Position numbers and translations under genes: made by a program | Source of the DNA: DASVCN01 sp040905665 | Lineage (GTDB): Bacteria > Deinococcota > Deinococci > Deinococcales > Trueperaceae | Direction: 5' to 3' | DNA: 64,000 nucleotides | NCBI GenBank assembly: GCA_040905665.1 | Contig: JBBDRD010000027.1 | Location: forward strand, 124,001 to 188,000 | The notes under the pieces: generated by a model | Database searches by the model: none | What the model saw: the letters and a program-made list of their open reading frames with translations, nothing else | Told to the model about the DNA's origin: nothing | Shown: positions 25,687-34,705 of the stretch, piece by piece | Numbering within the stretch: the first letter of the stretch is position 1 | Layout of the letters: the number at the start of each line of letters is the position of its first letter

Positions 25687-27273
25687 TCAGAAGGTTACCG
25701 TCACTGAACCGGAGCAGGTCGAAGTACCCGCCTCACAAACCTGGTAGGTATAAGAGCCGCCGCCTTTAGCGCCGATGTTGTCGGTATAGGCGCCGTCGTT
25801 GGCTGTTGTTCCGATTAACGTTTCGTCTCGGTATACGTCAACGTCAGTGGAGGTAGCCCCATCCCACGCCAGATCGGCGTGGTGCACGCCTCTGACCTTG
25901 TAGCCGCTGGCACTGAGCGTGATGCTGGCGTCACCACCCTCGCCGCCACCGCCATCACCACCGCCGTCGCCGGAGCCGGTGATCAACGTCGGGGCATAAA
26001 GGACTTTATCGCTCACGTCGAGCAGCGGCTCCTGGAAGCCATCTCCGGAATCGTCGAGCCAGCCGACGTTGCCGCTGGCGACCACCTGATCGTAGAGGGC
26101 GTGAACGTCGACAGCGTTGGCGGGGTTGTTGGAGCTTGCCAGCAGCGCCAGCGCGCCCGCGCCATGAGGCGAGGCCATCGAAGTGCCACTTATCGTCCCG
26201 TACTCGCCCTGTTCGACCGGATAGGTCGAGAGGATGCAGACTCCGGGCGCGGCAATCTGAACAGCGTCTCCCCAGTTGGAGAAGTCGGCGAGGGTGTCGT
26301 CCTGGTCATCGCGGCAAGTCGGCTCACCATCCCCACCGGCGATCCCGTCGAAGTCCGCCAAGGCCGAGACGGTGAGGACATTGTCGAACGCCGCCGGACT
26401 GTAGTTGTTGGCGTCATCGTCGCTATTGCCTGCCGCGACGGCGAAGGCGACGCCAACATTCACGGCGCCCTGAATCGCGTCGTACTGCGCCTGACTAAAG
26501 CCGGACCCACCCAGGCTCATGTTGGCGACCTCGATCGTCTCAGCTTTTTCCGCCACCCAATCAATCCCGGCAACGATCCACGAGGTATAGCCGCTGCCTC
26601 TGCTGTCGAGAACCTTGACGGCCCAAATGCGAGCACCCGGCGCTACGCCTACAACTCCAGTGCCGTTGTCCAGGGCAGCAATAGTCCCCGCTACGTGCGT
26701 GCCATGATAGTGGTCGTCATCGCCGCCACTACCGCAGGTGCCGCCGAACGGTCCGCCGCCGCTGCAATCGACTCCACCCACCACATTGAGATCGGGGTGC
26801 TCGAAGTCGACCCCGGTATCGATTACCGCCACGTCGACGTCGACCCGCGCGTCGTCGCTGCCGTCTATGCTAAGTAACTCGTTCCCGTCGGCGAATATTC
26901 GCGTTATACCTGTTGGCGTTTCCTGACCGAAGATCGTAACCGGAGCGTCCCGCTCTACATAGCTCACTCGCGGGTCGCGCCGCAACGCCTCGAGGCGTCC
27001 TGCCGGAACGTCGGCGGCAAAACCGACGAGTGCTGCGCCGTAGAGGTATTCAGGTTGGAGGCCATGTGCTCGCGCGACCTCTTCGGCCCGGGACCGCCCG
27101 AGGGCCGCGTTACCCGGTAGCGGGGGGGTGTCGAGCACAACGATGTAGGTCTCTCCGACCCTTTGCAATCCCAGTTGCTCGAAGGTGGAATCCTCTACTT
27201 GAGTGCATGCGGCCAACGCCAGGAGCACGCCGAAGAAACAAATAGGCAAGGAGAGCCCGAAACGCTTCACCAT
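25687..27273 (-). CDS. Secreted subtilisin-like (S8) serine protease, lipoprotein
   Basis: The protein has 528 aa. Residues 1-22 are a signal peptide ending LALAAC, a lipobox. Residues about 40-110 form an I9-type inhibitor prodomain (YIVVLDTPPLP to VSYVERDAPV). The peptidase domain carries the triad in order: Asp in VAVIDTGVDFEHPDL, His in HYHGTHVAGTIAALDNG, Ser in SGTSMASPHGAGALALL, plus the oxyanion Asn in VAAGNSDDD. After a Gly/Asp-rich linker (GSGDGGGDGGGGEGGD) comes a small beta domain of about 85 residues with two Cys, fibronectin-like in look. It should be autoprocessed outside the cytoplasm and degrade protein substrates. Confidence 0.94.
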   Translation of the reverse strand: MVKRFGLSLPICFFGVLLALAACTQVEDSTFEQLGLQRVGETYIVVLDTPPLPGNAALGRSRAEEVARAHGLQPEYLYGAALVGFAADVPAGRLEALRRDPRVSYVERDAPVTIFGQETPTGITRIFADGNELLSIDGSDDARVDVDVAVIDTGVDFEHPDLNVVGGVDCSGGGPFGGTCGSGGDDDHYHGTHVAGTIAALDNGTGVVGVAPGARIWAVKVLDSRGSGYTSWIVAGIDWVAEKAETIEVANMSLGGSGFSQAQYDAIQGAVNVGVAFAVAAGNSDDDANNYSPAAFDNVLTVSALADFDGIAGGDGEPTCRDDQDDTLADFSNWGDAVQIAAPGVCILSTYPVEQGEYGTISGTSMASPHGAGALALLASSNNPANAVDVHALYDQVVASGNVGWLDDSGDGFQEPLLDVSDKVLYAPTLITGSGDGGGDGGGGEGGDASITLSASGYKVRGVHHADLAWDGATSTDVDVYRDETLIGTTANDGAYTDNIGAKGGGSYTYQVCEAGTSTCSGSVTVTF

Positions 27274-27825
27274 AAAACCGCCTCCATAAATTTGGACTTT
27301 CAGTTTGTAGTCTACCCCAACAGTTCATTGGGGAGCGGGGGCGGCAGCAGGCTTTGATGTTCTGTACGTTTTGACTGGCAGTCTTATCCAGCAAGAGAGG
27401 GCCAACACTCTTTAAATAATTCCATTCACAGCAAAACTTACACGAGATTATTCGCGCATTAGCAAGTATTTCCGGCGCATGTCAAGCAGCAGCGGAGGCT
27501 AATAATAAAGCCGAGCGCGTTTCCCACTCGTCGTAACGCTTCCGGCCGATCAGGTGCGATTGACCTCAATTCCGGCGGTATGCTACGGTTGCAAATAATT
27601 ACAGCCTGAAGATAAATAACATGGAGGCGATCTGTAACAGTTTGGCGCCGTCCAAGCCGGCGGCTCAACGGATGATACGGGCTGATCCAGTGATTCCAAG
27701 GCGCTCTGTCGAAGGTGCTCTGTCCAAGGCACTCTGCTCAAGACACCCTTCCCAAGGCGTCGCGACTTCGCCACGGGGCGATAGTCCAGTTGGAAGCTTC
27801 TCGAGAAGAGGGAGAGTATCGAACC
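27274..27825. promoter_or_regulatory. 552-base divergent intergenic region between subtilisin and sugar ABC operon
   Basis: I see no gene here. The middle (27410-27620) is clearly more AT-rich than the genes. A possible plus-strand promoter is TTGCAA at about 27588 with ATAAAT 17 bases downstream, unproven. The right third holds 14-base tandem repeats (separate entry), and GGGAGAG just before 27826 is the ribosome-binding site of the ABC binding protein. Promoters for both divergent genes must lie here. Confidence 0.4.
27698..27767. repeat. Degenerate 14-base tandem repeats in the 5' leader of the ABC operon
   Basis: Units start every 14 bases at 27698, 27712, 27726, 27740 and 27754. The first three read AAGGCGCTCTGTCG, AAGGTGCTCTGTCC and AAGGCACTCTGCTC; the fourth and fifth keep only AAG plus scattered matches. 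The array is about 60 bases upstream of the binding-protein start. A regulatory or slippage role is possible. Confidence 0.6.
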
Positions 27826-29043
27826 ATGAACAAGCATGCCGTCCGCCTTTTCGCACTGATGCTGATCGCCATGGCCGGCGCCGTGGCAGCTCAGACCAAC
27901 CTTAGAGTCGTCATCCCCTACTACAGCGCCGCTACCGAACCGTTCTTCCAGGAGGCCGCGAGCGCCTTCGAGGCAGAGAACCCCGATATCACGATCGAAC
28001 TAGAGGTGGTCAATTGGGACACCCTCTTCCAGAAGCTGACGACCGATATTGCCGGCGGTGCAGCGCCGGACGTCTCCATCATCGGCACCCGCTGGCTCAC
28101 CGATTTCGTTTCACAGGGCATCGCCGAGCCTCTGGGCGACTACATGGTCGAAGACGACATGGGCGACAGGTTCATCGACGTGTTCCTTGGCCCGTCGGAA
28201 ATAGAGGGTGAAGTCTACGGACTGCCCTGGACGGCGTCCGCCCGAGCGATGTTCTACAACCAGGAGATCTTCGACGAGGCCGGCGCCGAGGTTCCGGGGA
28301 CCTGGAGTGAGCTACGAGACGCCGCGGCCGCGATCTCCGAGAATACCGATGTTTTCGGGTTTGGCCTGCAGGGCAAGGAGATAGAGACCGACGTCTACTG
28401 GTACTACGCGATGTGGTCGTTCGGCGGGGACATCATCGCCGCCGACGGCACCAGCGGTATCGACAGCCCCGAGGCGATCGAGGCGGCCGAGTTCTACAAG
28501 GGACTCATCGACGACGGGCTCACGCAGCCCGAACCGACGGCCTACAACCGGGAAAACCTCCAGGACCTGTTCAAGCAGGGCCGCCTTGCCATGGTAATTA
28601 CCGCTCCATTTCTCATCGGCCAGCTTGCCGATGAGGCGCCCGATCTCGAGTACGGCATCGCTCCGGTGCCGCAAGCCGAGGAGCAGGTTACCTACGGCGT
28701 TACCGACTCGATCATGATGTTCGAGTCCAGTCAGAACAAGGACGAGGCGTGGCGCTTCCTCGAGTTCATCTTCCGGCCCGAGGTCCACATCGACTTCACC
28801 GTCGAGGAGAGCTTCCTGCCGGTATTGACCGCCGAGACCCAGACCGAGTTCTTCCAGGAGAATGAACGGCTCCGGGTCTTCGCCGACCTGCTGCCGGTTG
28901 CCAGGTTCGCGCCCAACGTCGCCGATTGGGAGCGTATTGCCGATTACACATCGGCGGCCCTGCAGCGGATCTACCTGGGCGAGGAGTCCGCCGAGGCGGC
29001 GCTGTCGCAAGCGGCCGGCCAGATCGATCGACTGCTGCGCTGA
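27826..29043 (+). CDS. Carbohydrate ABC transporter substrate-binding protein
   Basis: From ATG 27826, with GGGAGAG upstream, the protein has 405 aa. It has a signal peptide (VRLFALMLIAMAGAVAAQ, cut after AQA-like residues) and the mature start TNLRVVIPYYSAATEPFFQE. Residues such as FEAENPDITIELEVVNWDTLFQKL, GAAPDVSIIGTRWL, GLPWTASARAMFYNQEIFDEAG and GRLAMVITAPFLIG are typical of the family-1 sugar-binding proteins that deliver oligosaccharides or polyols to MalFG-like permeases in the periplasm. Two permeases, a dehydrogenase and an isomerase follow on the same strand, but no ATPase, so a shared MsmX-like ATPase elsewhere is expected. The sugar is unknown. Confidence 0.93.
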   Translation: MNKHAVRLFALMLIAMAGAVAAQTNLRVVIPYYSAATEPFFQEAASAFEAENPDITIELEVVNWDTLFQKLTTDIAGGAAPDVSIIGTRWLTDFVSQGIAEPLGDYMVEDDMGDRFIDVFLGPSEIEGEVYGLPWTASARAMFYNQEIFDEAGAEVPGTWSELRDAAAAISENTDVFGFGLQGKEIETDVYWYYAMWSFGGDIIAADGTSGIDSPEAIEAAEFYKGLIDDGLTQPEPTAYNRENLQDLFKQGRLAMVITAPFLIGQLADEAPDLEYGIAPVPQAEEQVTYGVTDSIMMFESSQNKDEAWRFLEFIFRPEVHIDFTVEESFLPVLTAETQTEFFQENERLRVFADLLPVARFAPNVADWERIADYTSAALQRIYLGEESAEAALSQAAGQIDRLLR

Positions 29044-29090
29044 GTGACGGCTTTGGAGGGTTCGCTTACGAGTGATCCCTCCCCTCGGCC

Positions 29091-29978
29091 ATGATTATCT
29101 TGCGGCGGTTCGGACGAGCAGCTTACCTATGGGCGATACTCCCGAGTATCGCCCTGGTGCTGTTTCTGTTCGGCTACCCAATCTTCGACATCGTGCGCAC
29201 CTCGCTGCACGAGGTAACGCGCTTCGGTGCGGTCGGCGAATTCATAGGGACGGAGAACTTCGAGTTCCTGTTCGCCGATCCTGTGTTCATCTTCTCGCTA
29301 TGGCGCACGCTCAGTTGGACGGTCGTCGTCGTGGCCGGCACTATTCTCCTCTCGCTGCCGATTGCCATGATCCTGAACGAGGACTTCTATGGCCGAAGCT
29401 TGGCCAGAACGATAGTCTTGCTGCCCTGGGCGATATCACTCACCATGACGGCAATCGTGTGGCGCTGGGCGCTTAACGGCCAGTACGGGATGCTGAACGC
29501 AACACTGATCAGGCTGGGGTTGAGCAGTGAGCGTACCGAGTGGCTGGCAACAGCCGACCTCGCGTTTCCCATCGCCATCGGACTGGGGATGCTGGTGTCG
29601 ACTCCCTTTACAGTGGCGGTCCTGCTGGGAGGCCTGTCCTCGGTCCCGCGCGAGCTGTACGACGCCGGGCGCATCGATGGGGCAGCCGGGCCCACCATAT
29701 TCAGGTTCATCACCCTGCCTCTCTTGGCGCCCTTTCTCAACCTGGCCGTGATACTGAACATAATCTACGTATTCAACTCGTTCCCGATCATCTGGGTGCT
29801 AACCCAGGGTGGACCGGCAAACAGCACCGATATCTTGGTCACCTATCTCTACAAATTGGCATTTCGCTACGGCGATTTCGGACCGGCAGCCGCCATGTCC
29901 CTCATCATGGTCGCTCTGCTACTGATCTTTAGCGTCTTTTATAGCTGGCTGGTTACGCGAGGCGAGTACCGTGGCTGA
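29091..29978 (+). CDS. Sugar ABC transporter permease, MalF type
   Basis: The protein has 295 aa with six membrane helices. The EAA loop that contacts the ATPase is SVPRELYDAGRIDGAAGPTIFRFITLPLL (about 190-220), with the conserved Gly. The start is IILRRFGRAAYLWAILPSIALVLFLFGYPI, the MalF-like opening. It lies 47 bases after the binding protein and overlaps the second permease by 8 bases. Together they should form the inner-membrane channel of the importer. Confidence 0.93.
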   Translation: MIILRRFGRAAYLWAILPSIALVLFLFGYPIFDIVRTSLHEVTRFGAVGEFIGTENFEFLFADPVFIFSLWRTLSWTVVVVAGTILLSLPIAMILNEDFYGRSLARTIVLLPWAISLTMTAIVWRWALNGQYGMLNATLIRLGLSSERTEWLATADLAFPIAIGLGMLVSTPFTVAVLLGGLSSVPRELYDAGRIDGAAGPTIFRFITLPLLAPFLNLAVILNIIYVFNSFPIIWVLTQGGPANSTDILVTYLYKLAFRYGDFGPAAAMSLIMVALLLIFSVFYSWLVTRGEYRG

Positions 29979-30819
29979 GCGAGTCTTGGACAAGGCGAAG
30001 CTCCGCAGGTCGATCCGCGCCTGGTTGCTGCTGCTGCCACTGATAATCGTCGTCCTGTTTCCCTACGCGGTCATGCTCTTCACCTCCGTCACGCCTCGTG
30101 CGGAAGTCTTCAGCTTTCCGCCGCGCTGGCTCCCTTCGGAGATCCGTTGGCAGAACTTCGTCGAGATGTGGGAGGCGGCAAACTTCGGACGGGTTCTGCT
30201 CAATAGCGTCGTCGTCGCATTGGGCTCGACGTTGCTCACCCTCGCGGTTGCGATTCCGGCCGCGTACGCCACCTCCCGCTACCGCTTCCGCGGACAGGGA
30301 GTCTATCGGCAATTTCTGCTGATAACCCAGATGCTGTCGCCAATCGTCCTGATCGTGGGCATCTTCCGGCTCATGGTGGTTCTCGGATTGGTGGACAACC
30401 TGTTTTCACTGGTACTCGCCTACGCCGCGTTCAATCTCGCCTTTAGCGTTTGGATGCTGCACAGCTACTTCCGCACCATTCCTCCAGACGTGGAGGAGGC
30501 TGCCTGGATCGATGGAGCGAGCCGGGTTCAGAGTCTGGCGCTCATCTTCATTCCCATGGCGGTGCCAGCCATGGCTGTGGTGGCCCTTTTCGCCTTTATC
30601 TTCGCGTGGAACGATTTCGTGCTGGCCCTCACCCTGCTACGCTCCTCCGAGAACTTCACGCTCACACTTGCGGTCTACTCCCTGGTAGGGGGTCGTTACA
30701 CGGTCGAGTGGCATCAGGTGATGGCGGCGACCCTTCTGGCCACCGCTCCCATCGCGGTCATGTTCGTCGTGCTCCAGCGCTACTTCATGCAGGGACTGTC
30801 GATGGGAAGCATCAAGTAG
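29971..30819 (+). CDS. Sugar ABC transporter permease, MalG type
   Basis: The protein has 282 aa from a GTG start inside the previous gene. It has six membrane helices: LLLLPLIIVVLFPYAVMLFTSVTP at the N-terminus, and the EAA loop IPPDVEEAAWIDGASRVQSLALIFIPMAVPA near residue 175. The final YFMQGLSMGSIK is the usual MalG-like C-terminus with the (M/L)xxGSxK pattern. It pairs with the upstream MalF-type subunit. Confidence 0.93.
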   Translation: MAERVLDKAKLRRSIRAWLLLLPLIIVVLFPYAVMLFTSVTPRAEVFSFPPRWLPSEIRWQNFVEMWEAANFGRVLLNSVVVALGSTLLTLAVAIPAAYATSRYRFRGQGVYRQFLLITQMLSPIVLIVGIFRLMVVLGLVDNLFSLVLAYAAFNLAFSVWMLHSYFRTIPPDVEEAAWIDGASRVQSLALIFIPMAVPAMAVVALFAFIFAWNDFVLALTLLRSSENFTLTLAVYSLVGGRYTVEWHQVMAATLLATAPIAVMFVVLQRYFMQGLSMGSIK

Positions 30820-30838
30820 AGAGGAAGTAGGGTACAAG

Positions 30839-31885
30839 ATGAAAGTCGGCCTGATCGGATTTGGATTCATGGGCAAGATGCACGCCCAGGCTTATCAACA
30901 GCTCGCGATGACCAAAGGCAAGCTCGCAGAGCTCGCGGCGGTAGCAGACGCGCATCCCGAGAATGCGAGGAAGTCACTGGCGCAACTCGGCCTCACCGAA
31001 ACCCCCGTGTACACGTCGCTCGCTGCACTGCTCGACGGTGAGGAGGTTGATGTCATCGACGTGTGCCTGCCTACGCACATGCACCTGGAAGTGTGTCTCG
31101 CGGCGATAGCCGCGGGGAAGGCGATATTTTGCGAGAAGCCGCTGGCCCTCTCGTCCGAGGAAGCCTTCAAGATCGCTCACGCCGCCGAGTCCGCCGGCGT
31201 TCCCTTCCAGGTGGGCCACGTCATTCGTTTTTGGCCCGAATACCAGGAACTCGCTCGGCTCGCTGACTCCGAAAGCCTTGGGCGGCTGCTAAGCCTGAAC
31301 CTGCAACGTAGAGCGCCGAGACCGACCTACGCCAGTGGTGGCTGGCTCCTCGATCACACCCTATCGAAGGGCGCCATGCTCGACCTGCACATTCACGACA
31401 CCGACTACTTGATTCAGTTGCTGGGCGAACCAGAGGCGGTCACAAGCTGGGGAACCAGGGAGGAGGATGCCGGCTGGACGCACGTGTTCACCCGCTATCA
31501 CTATCCCGACCTGGCGGTAATTGCCGAGGGCGGCTGGAACTACCCGGCAGAGTGGGAGTTTCGGATGGGCTTCGATGCGGTATTCGAGAGGGGAGCCCTC
31601 GATTACGACTCCACGCGTACGCCGGCGCTGCAACTTACCGCCCTCGGCGAGGCGCCCAGGAAGGTCGAGGTGGAGCGGGCACAGGCGGGCGCGTCGCGCG
31701 CAGGGGTCGGAAACATCGCCGATCTGGGCGCCTACTATAGTGAGATCGAGTACTTCGTGAGCTGCCTCCAGCGCGGGGAGCAGCCGGCGATCGCCACGGC
31801 ACGGCAGGCTGCGCTTTCGGTACGGGTGGTAATGGCCGAGCTGGAGTCGGCCGAGACCAGCGAGACCGTGAGGGTTAAGTCGTGA
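30839..31885 (+). CDS. Gfo/Idh/MocA-family sugar dehydrogenase
   Basis: The protein has 348 aa. The N-terminal Rossmann fold starts KVGLIGFGFMGKMHAQAY (NAD(P) loop), followed by VDVIDVCLPTHMH and the family motif CEKPLAL with catalytic-site Lys. The C-terminal domain has DLHIHDTDYLIQLLG, with the Asp and His expected in the active site. It should oxidise or epimerise a sugar or cyclitol taken up by the ABC importer. It is coupled to the next gene by a four-base overlap. Confidence 0.92.
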   Translation: MKVGLIGFGFMGKMHAQAYQQLAMTKGKLAELAAVADAHPENARKSLAQLGLTETPVYTSLAALLDGEEVDVIDVCLPTHMHLEVCLAAIAAGKAIFCEKPLALSSEEAFKIAHAAESAGVPFQVGHVIRFWPEYQELARLADSESLGRLLSLNLQRRAPRPTYASGGWLLDHTLSKGAMLDLHIHDTDYLIQLLGEPEAVTSWGTREEDAGWTHVFTRYHYPDLAVIAEGGWNYPAEWEFRMGFDAVFERGALDYDSTRTPALQLTALGEAPRKVEVERAQAGASRAGVGNIADLGAYYSEIEYFVSCLQRGEQPAIATARQAALSVRVVMAELESAETSETVRVKS

Positions 31886-32757
31886 AGAAGGCCATAAGCA
31901 TCTGGTCCTTCGATCCCGGAAGCGATTTCGAGGGGAAGCTGCGGCTTGCCAGCGACGCCGGCTTCGCGGGGATCGAGGTAGACCTGACCGTCGACGGACC
32001 GGTCTCGCTCGACAGCACTCCCGAGGAGCTTGCCCGTGTGAAGTCGCTGGCTGATGGCGTGGGAATCGAGCTCAGCGGGTTGGCGACCGGCCTCTACTGG
32101 GAGAGCAATCCCGCGAGCGGAGACCCAAAGACGCGCACGCGGGCGCAACGGGTGCTGGAACGACAGATCGAGTGTGCGAGCGGGCTGGGCATCGACAACA
32201 TCCTGGTCGTACCCGCTGCCGTGGGCGTGGACTTCATTCCGGGGTCCGAGGTTGTTCCCTACGACGTCGCCTACGAGCGAGCGGGCGAGTTCCTGGAGCG
32301 AGCACTGCCGCTGGCCCGTGATCACGGGGTGACGATCTGCATCGAGAACGTCTGGAACAAGTTCCTGCTCTCGCCACTCGAGATGAAGGCCTTCGTCGAT
32401 TCCTTCGACAGCTCCTGGCTCAGGGTCTACTTCGATGTCGGCAACGCTCTTGCCAACGGTTATCCGGAACAGTGGATCCGGATCCTGCGCAAGCGTATCG
32501 GACGCGTTCATCTGAAAGACTACCGCCGCGCCGTGGGCACGGTCGACGGCTTCGTCGACCTGCTCGCCGGCGACGTCGACTGGCCGGCTGTTGTTGCGGC
32601 ATTGGAGGAGAGCGGCTACGACAGTTGGCTAACCGCCGAGATGATCCCCCCAATGCCCTTCTACAAGCACGCGCCCGACACCCTCATTCACAACACCTCT
32701 CGAGCTGTCGACTCGATTCTCGAGTTGGGTACAAAAGGAATGAGAGCCAAATCATAG
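31882..32757 (+). CDS. Sugar phosphate isomerase/epimerase (AP-endonuclease-2-type TIM barrel)
   Basis: The protein has 291 aa from GTG 31882. TIM-barrel metal residues are visible: Glu in CIENVWNKFLLSP, Asp/His region in VYFDVGNALANGYPE, His in RVHLKDYRR, Glu in WLTAEMIPP. The family includes hydroxypyruvate and tagatose-type epimerases and inosose-related isomerases. Its place after a Gfo/Idh dehydrogenase is typical of polyol or ketose catabolic clusters. It ends the plus-strand operon, facing the TRAP genes. Confidence 0.9.
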   Translation: MKKAISIWSFDPGSDFEGKLRLASDAGFAGIEVDLTVDGPVSLDSTPEELARVKSLADGVGIELSGLATGLYWESNPASGDPKTRTRAQRVLERQIECASGLGIDNILVVPAAVGVDFIPGSEVVPYDVAYERAGEFLERALPLARDHGVTICIENVWNKFLLSPLEMKAFVDSFDSSWLRVYFDVGNALANGYPEQWIRILRKRIGRVHLKDYRRAVGTVDGFVDLLAGDVDWPAVVAALEESGYDSWLTAEMIPPMPFYKHAPDTLIHNTSRAVDSILELGTKGMRAKS

Positions 32758-32802
32758 GTGGGTTGGGCATAGGTTGACGATAAGTAGCGCGAGATGGCGC
32801 TC

Positions 32803-34122
32803 TTAGAAAAACCACCAGACCGCCGCCAGCGTGATCGATGGGAACGCCAGCAGAATGGCGATGCGGATCATGTCCGAGATCAGAAAAGGCGTCACGCCGC
32901 GAAAGGTTTCCAGCATCGGAACGTCGCGAGCGTACGAATTGATGATGTAGACGTTGAGGCCCACCGGTGGCGTGATCAGCCCCACTTCGACCACAACCAG
33001 CGTGAGGATGCCGAACCAGATCGCGGTTTCATCGGGAGTGAAGCCGAAATCCAGACTCATCACCACCGGGAAGAAGATCGGGATGGTGAGCAGAATCATG
33101 CTGAGACTGTCCATTATCATCCCCAGCAGCAGGTGGATGACGAGGATAGCAACCAGCACCAGCAGCGGCGCCAGATTCGTATTGGAGATAGCCTGGGCCA
33201 GCTCTTGCGGCATCCGCGAGAGGGCCAGGAAGATGTTGATCAGGTCGGCCCCCAGAACAATCAGGAAGATCATCCCGGTGGTTTGAGCAGTATTGAGCAG
33301 GCTTCGCGTGGCGATTCTCCAGTTGAGCCGCCCTTTTAGCAGCGCCAGAAGCCCCGTGCTGAAGGCGCCTACCGCCGCCGCTTCGGTTGGCGTGAACAGG
33401 CCGGCGTAGATCCCGCCTATGACCACGATGAAGATAGCTACGACCGGCCACACCTGCAGGAGATCCCGCCACCTTTCGCGATAGGAAGCGCGCCGGCGCA
33501 CCGAGCTGTCACCGGGGTTGCGGCGTACGAAAATGGCGATGGCGATCATGTAGCCGAGCGCGGCCATGAGACCTGGGATGAACGCCGCGGCGAACAACTT
33601 GGCGATGTTCTGCTCGGTGAGGATAGCGTAGATCACCAGCACGATCGATGGGGGAATCAGTATCCCGAGGGTGCCGCCGGCGGCGATCGAGCCGGTCGCC
33701 AGCGCCCCCGAGTATCCGTGACGGCGCATCTCGGGCAGGGCCACCTGGGCCATTGTGGCCGCAGTGGCGAGCGAGGAGCCGGCGATCGCTCCGAAGCCCG
33801 CGCTCCCACCGATGGTCGCCATAGCTATGCCGCCGCGCCTGTGGCCCAGCCAGCTGTTCGCCGACCGGAACAGGAGCCGGCTGAGCCCGGCGTTGGTCGC
33901 GAACTCCCCCATCAGCAAGAAGAGCGGGACTATCGAGAAGGTGTAGTTGGAGTATTTGTCGTAGCCTGCCGACTTCAGGTAGTTGAGTGCCGGTGACCAG
34001 CCGGCGAGGGCAACGTAGCCGGCTAATCCAACGGTGAGCATGGCGACACCGATCGGAATCCGCAGCGCCAGCAGCCCGAACAAGATGAAGGTAAAGAGGA
34101 TGCCCACCTCGAGACCGCTCAC
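32803..34122 (-). CDS. TRAP transporter large permease (DctM type)
   Basis: From GTG 34122 the protein has 439 aa. A longer frame to 34530 is only the shadow of the small permease. About twelve membrane helices are seen, with GSAGFGAIAGSSLATAATMAQVALPEM and GGTLGILIPPSIVLVIYAI, hallmark blocks of the DctM family, and ITPPVGLNVYIIN near the C-terminus. It moves an organic acid across the cytoplasmic membrane using an ion gradient. Its start overlaps the DctQ stop (GTGA). Confidence 0.93.
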   Translation of the reverse strand: MSGLEVGILFTFILFGLLALRIPIGVAMLTVGLAGYVALAGWSPALNYLKSAGYDKYSNYTFSIVPLFLLMGEFATNAGLSRLLFRSANSWLGHRRGGIAMATIGGSAGFGAIAGSSLATAATMAQVALPEMRRHGYSGALATGSIAAGGTLGILIPPSIVLVIYAILTEQNIAKLFAAAFIPGLMAALGYMIAIAIFVRRNPGDSSVRRRASYRERWRDLLQVWPVVAIFIVVIGGIYAGLFTPTEAAAVGAFSTGLLALLKGRLNWRIATRSLLNTAQTTGMIFLIVLGADLINIFLALSRMPQELAQAISNTNLAPLLVLVAILVIHLLLGMIMDSLSMILLTIPIFFPVVMSLDFGFTPDETAIWFGILTLVVVEVGLITPPVGLNVYIINSYARDVPMLETFRGVTPFLISDMIRIAILLAFPSITLAAVWWFF

Positions 34123-34688
34123 GAGCTCACCGGTTCGCCGTCTCCAAACGCCTCGCGGCTGCTTCGCCAAACGGTGAAGAAGCAAACTAGAGCGAGTAAG
34201 CAGATAAAGAAGGTGGCGGGCATGTACCCCCACCACAGTGGCAGGCGCAGGAGCATCGTCGTCTGGTTGAAGCTCGAGGTTAGCTGCTCGAAAGTTCCGA
34301 TAATCATCCGCCAGCTGATCAGGATTGCCAGTGCCGAGAAGAGCAGATTGGCGGGGATCGCCAGGCCGGCTTTCGCACGTGGGGACGCGCGCGCGGTGAA
34401 GAAGTCGACCAGCACATTGCCGCGAACCATCTGGGTATAGGGGAGAAAAGCGAAGATCGCTATCGCCGTCCCCATCTCGATCAGCTCGAAGTCGCCCCTG
34501 AGCGGTCCCCACCACGAGAGCAGCGGCCAATCTCCGAAGTTTCGACTTACGGCCCGGCCGACAACGCTGTAGACGGTTATGAGCGTGAGCGTGATCAGGA
34601 CGGCTCCGCCCAGTAGGGCAATCGCCTGGGTGATAACCAGAAGAGCCCGCTCGACCGTCCGAAAGAGTCTCATGGAAGACCGGTTCAA
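34119..34688 (-). CDS. TRAP transporter small permease (DctQ type)
   Basis: The protein has 189 aa with four membrane helices (ALLVITQAIALLGGAVLITL and others), the usual DctQ topology. ATG at 34688 is used; an internal ATG at 34673 is possible. It lies between the DctP-like binding protein, which ends 18 bases upstream, and the large permease, as in most TRAP operons. Confidence 0.9.
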   Translation of the reverse strand: MNRSSMRLFRTVERALLVITQAIALLGGAVLITLTLITVYSVVGRAVSRNFGDWPLLSWWGPLRGDFELIEMGTAIAIFAFLPYTQMVRGNVLVDFFTARASPRAKAGLAIPANLLFSALAILISWRMIIGTFEQLTSSFNQTTMLLRLPLWWGYMPATFFICLLALVCFFTVWRSSREAFGDGEPVSS

Positions 34689-34705
34689 TGCTCTGTGCTT
34701 GCGGC

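Noticed and set aside
34123..34530. 5' extension of the DctM frame
   Set aside because: It runs through the DctQ gene in another frame; GTG 34122 gives the typical N-terminus and overlaps the DctQ stop.
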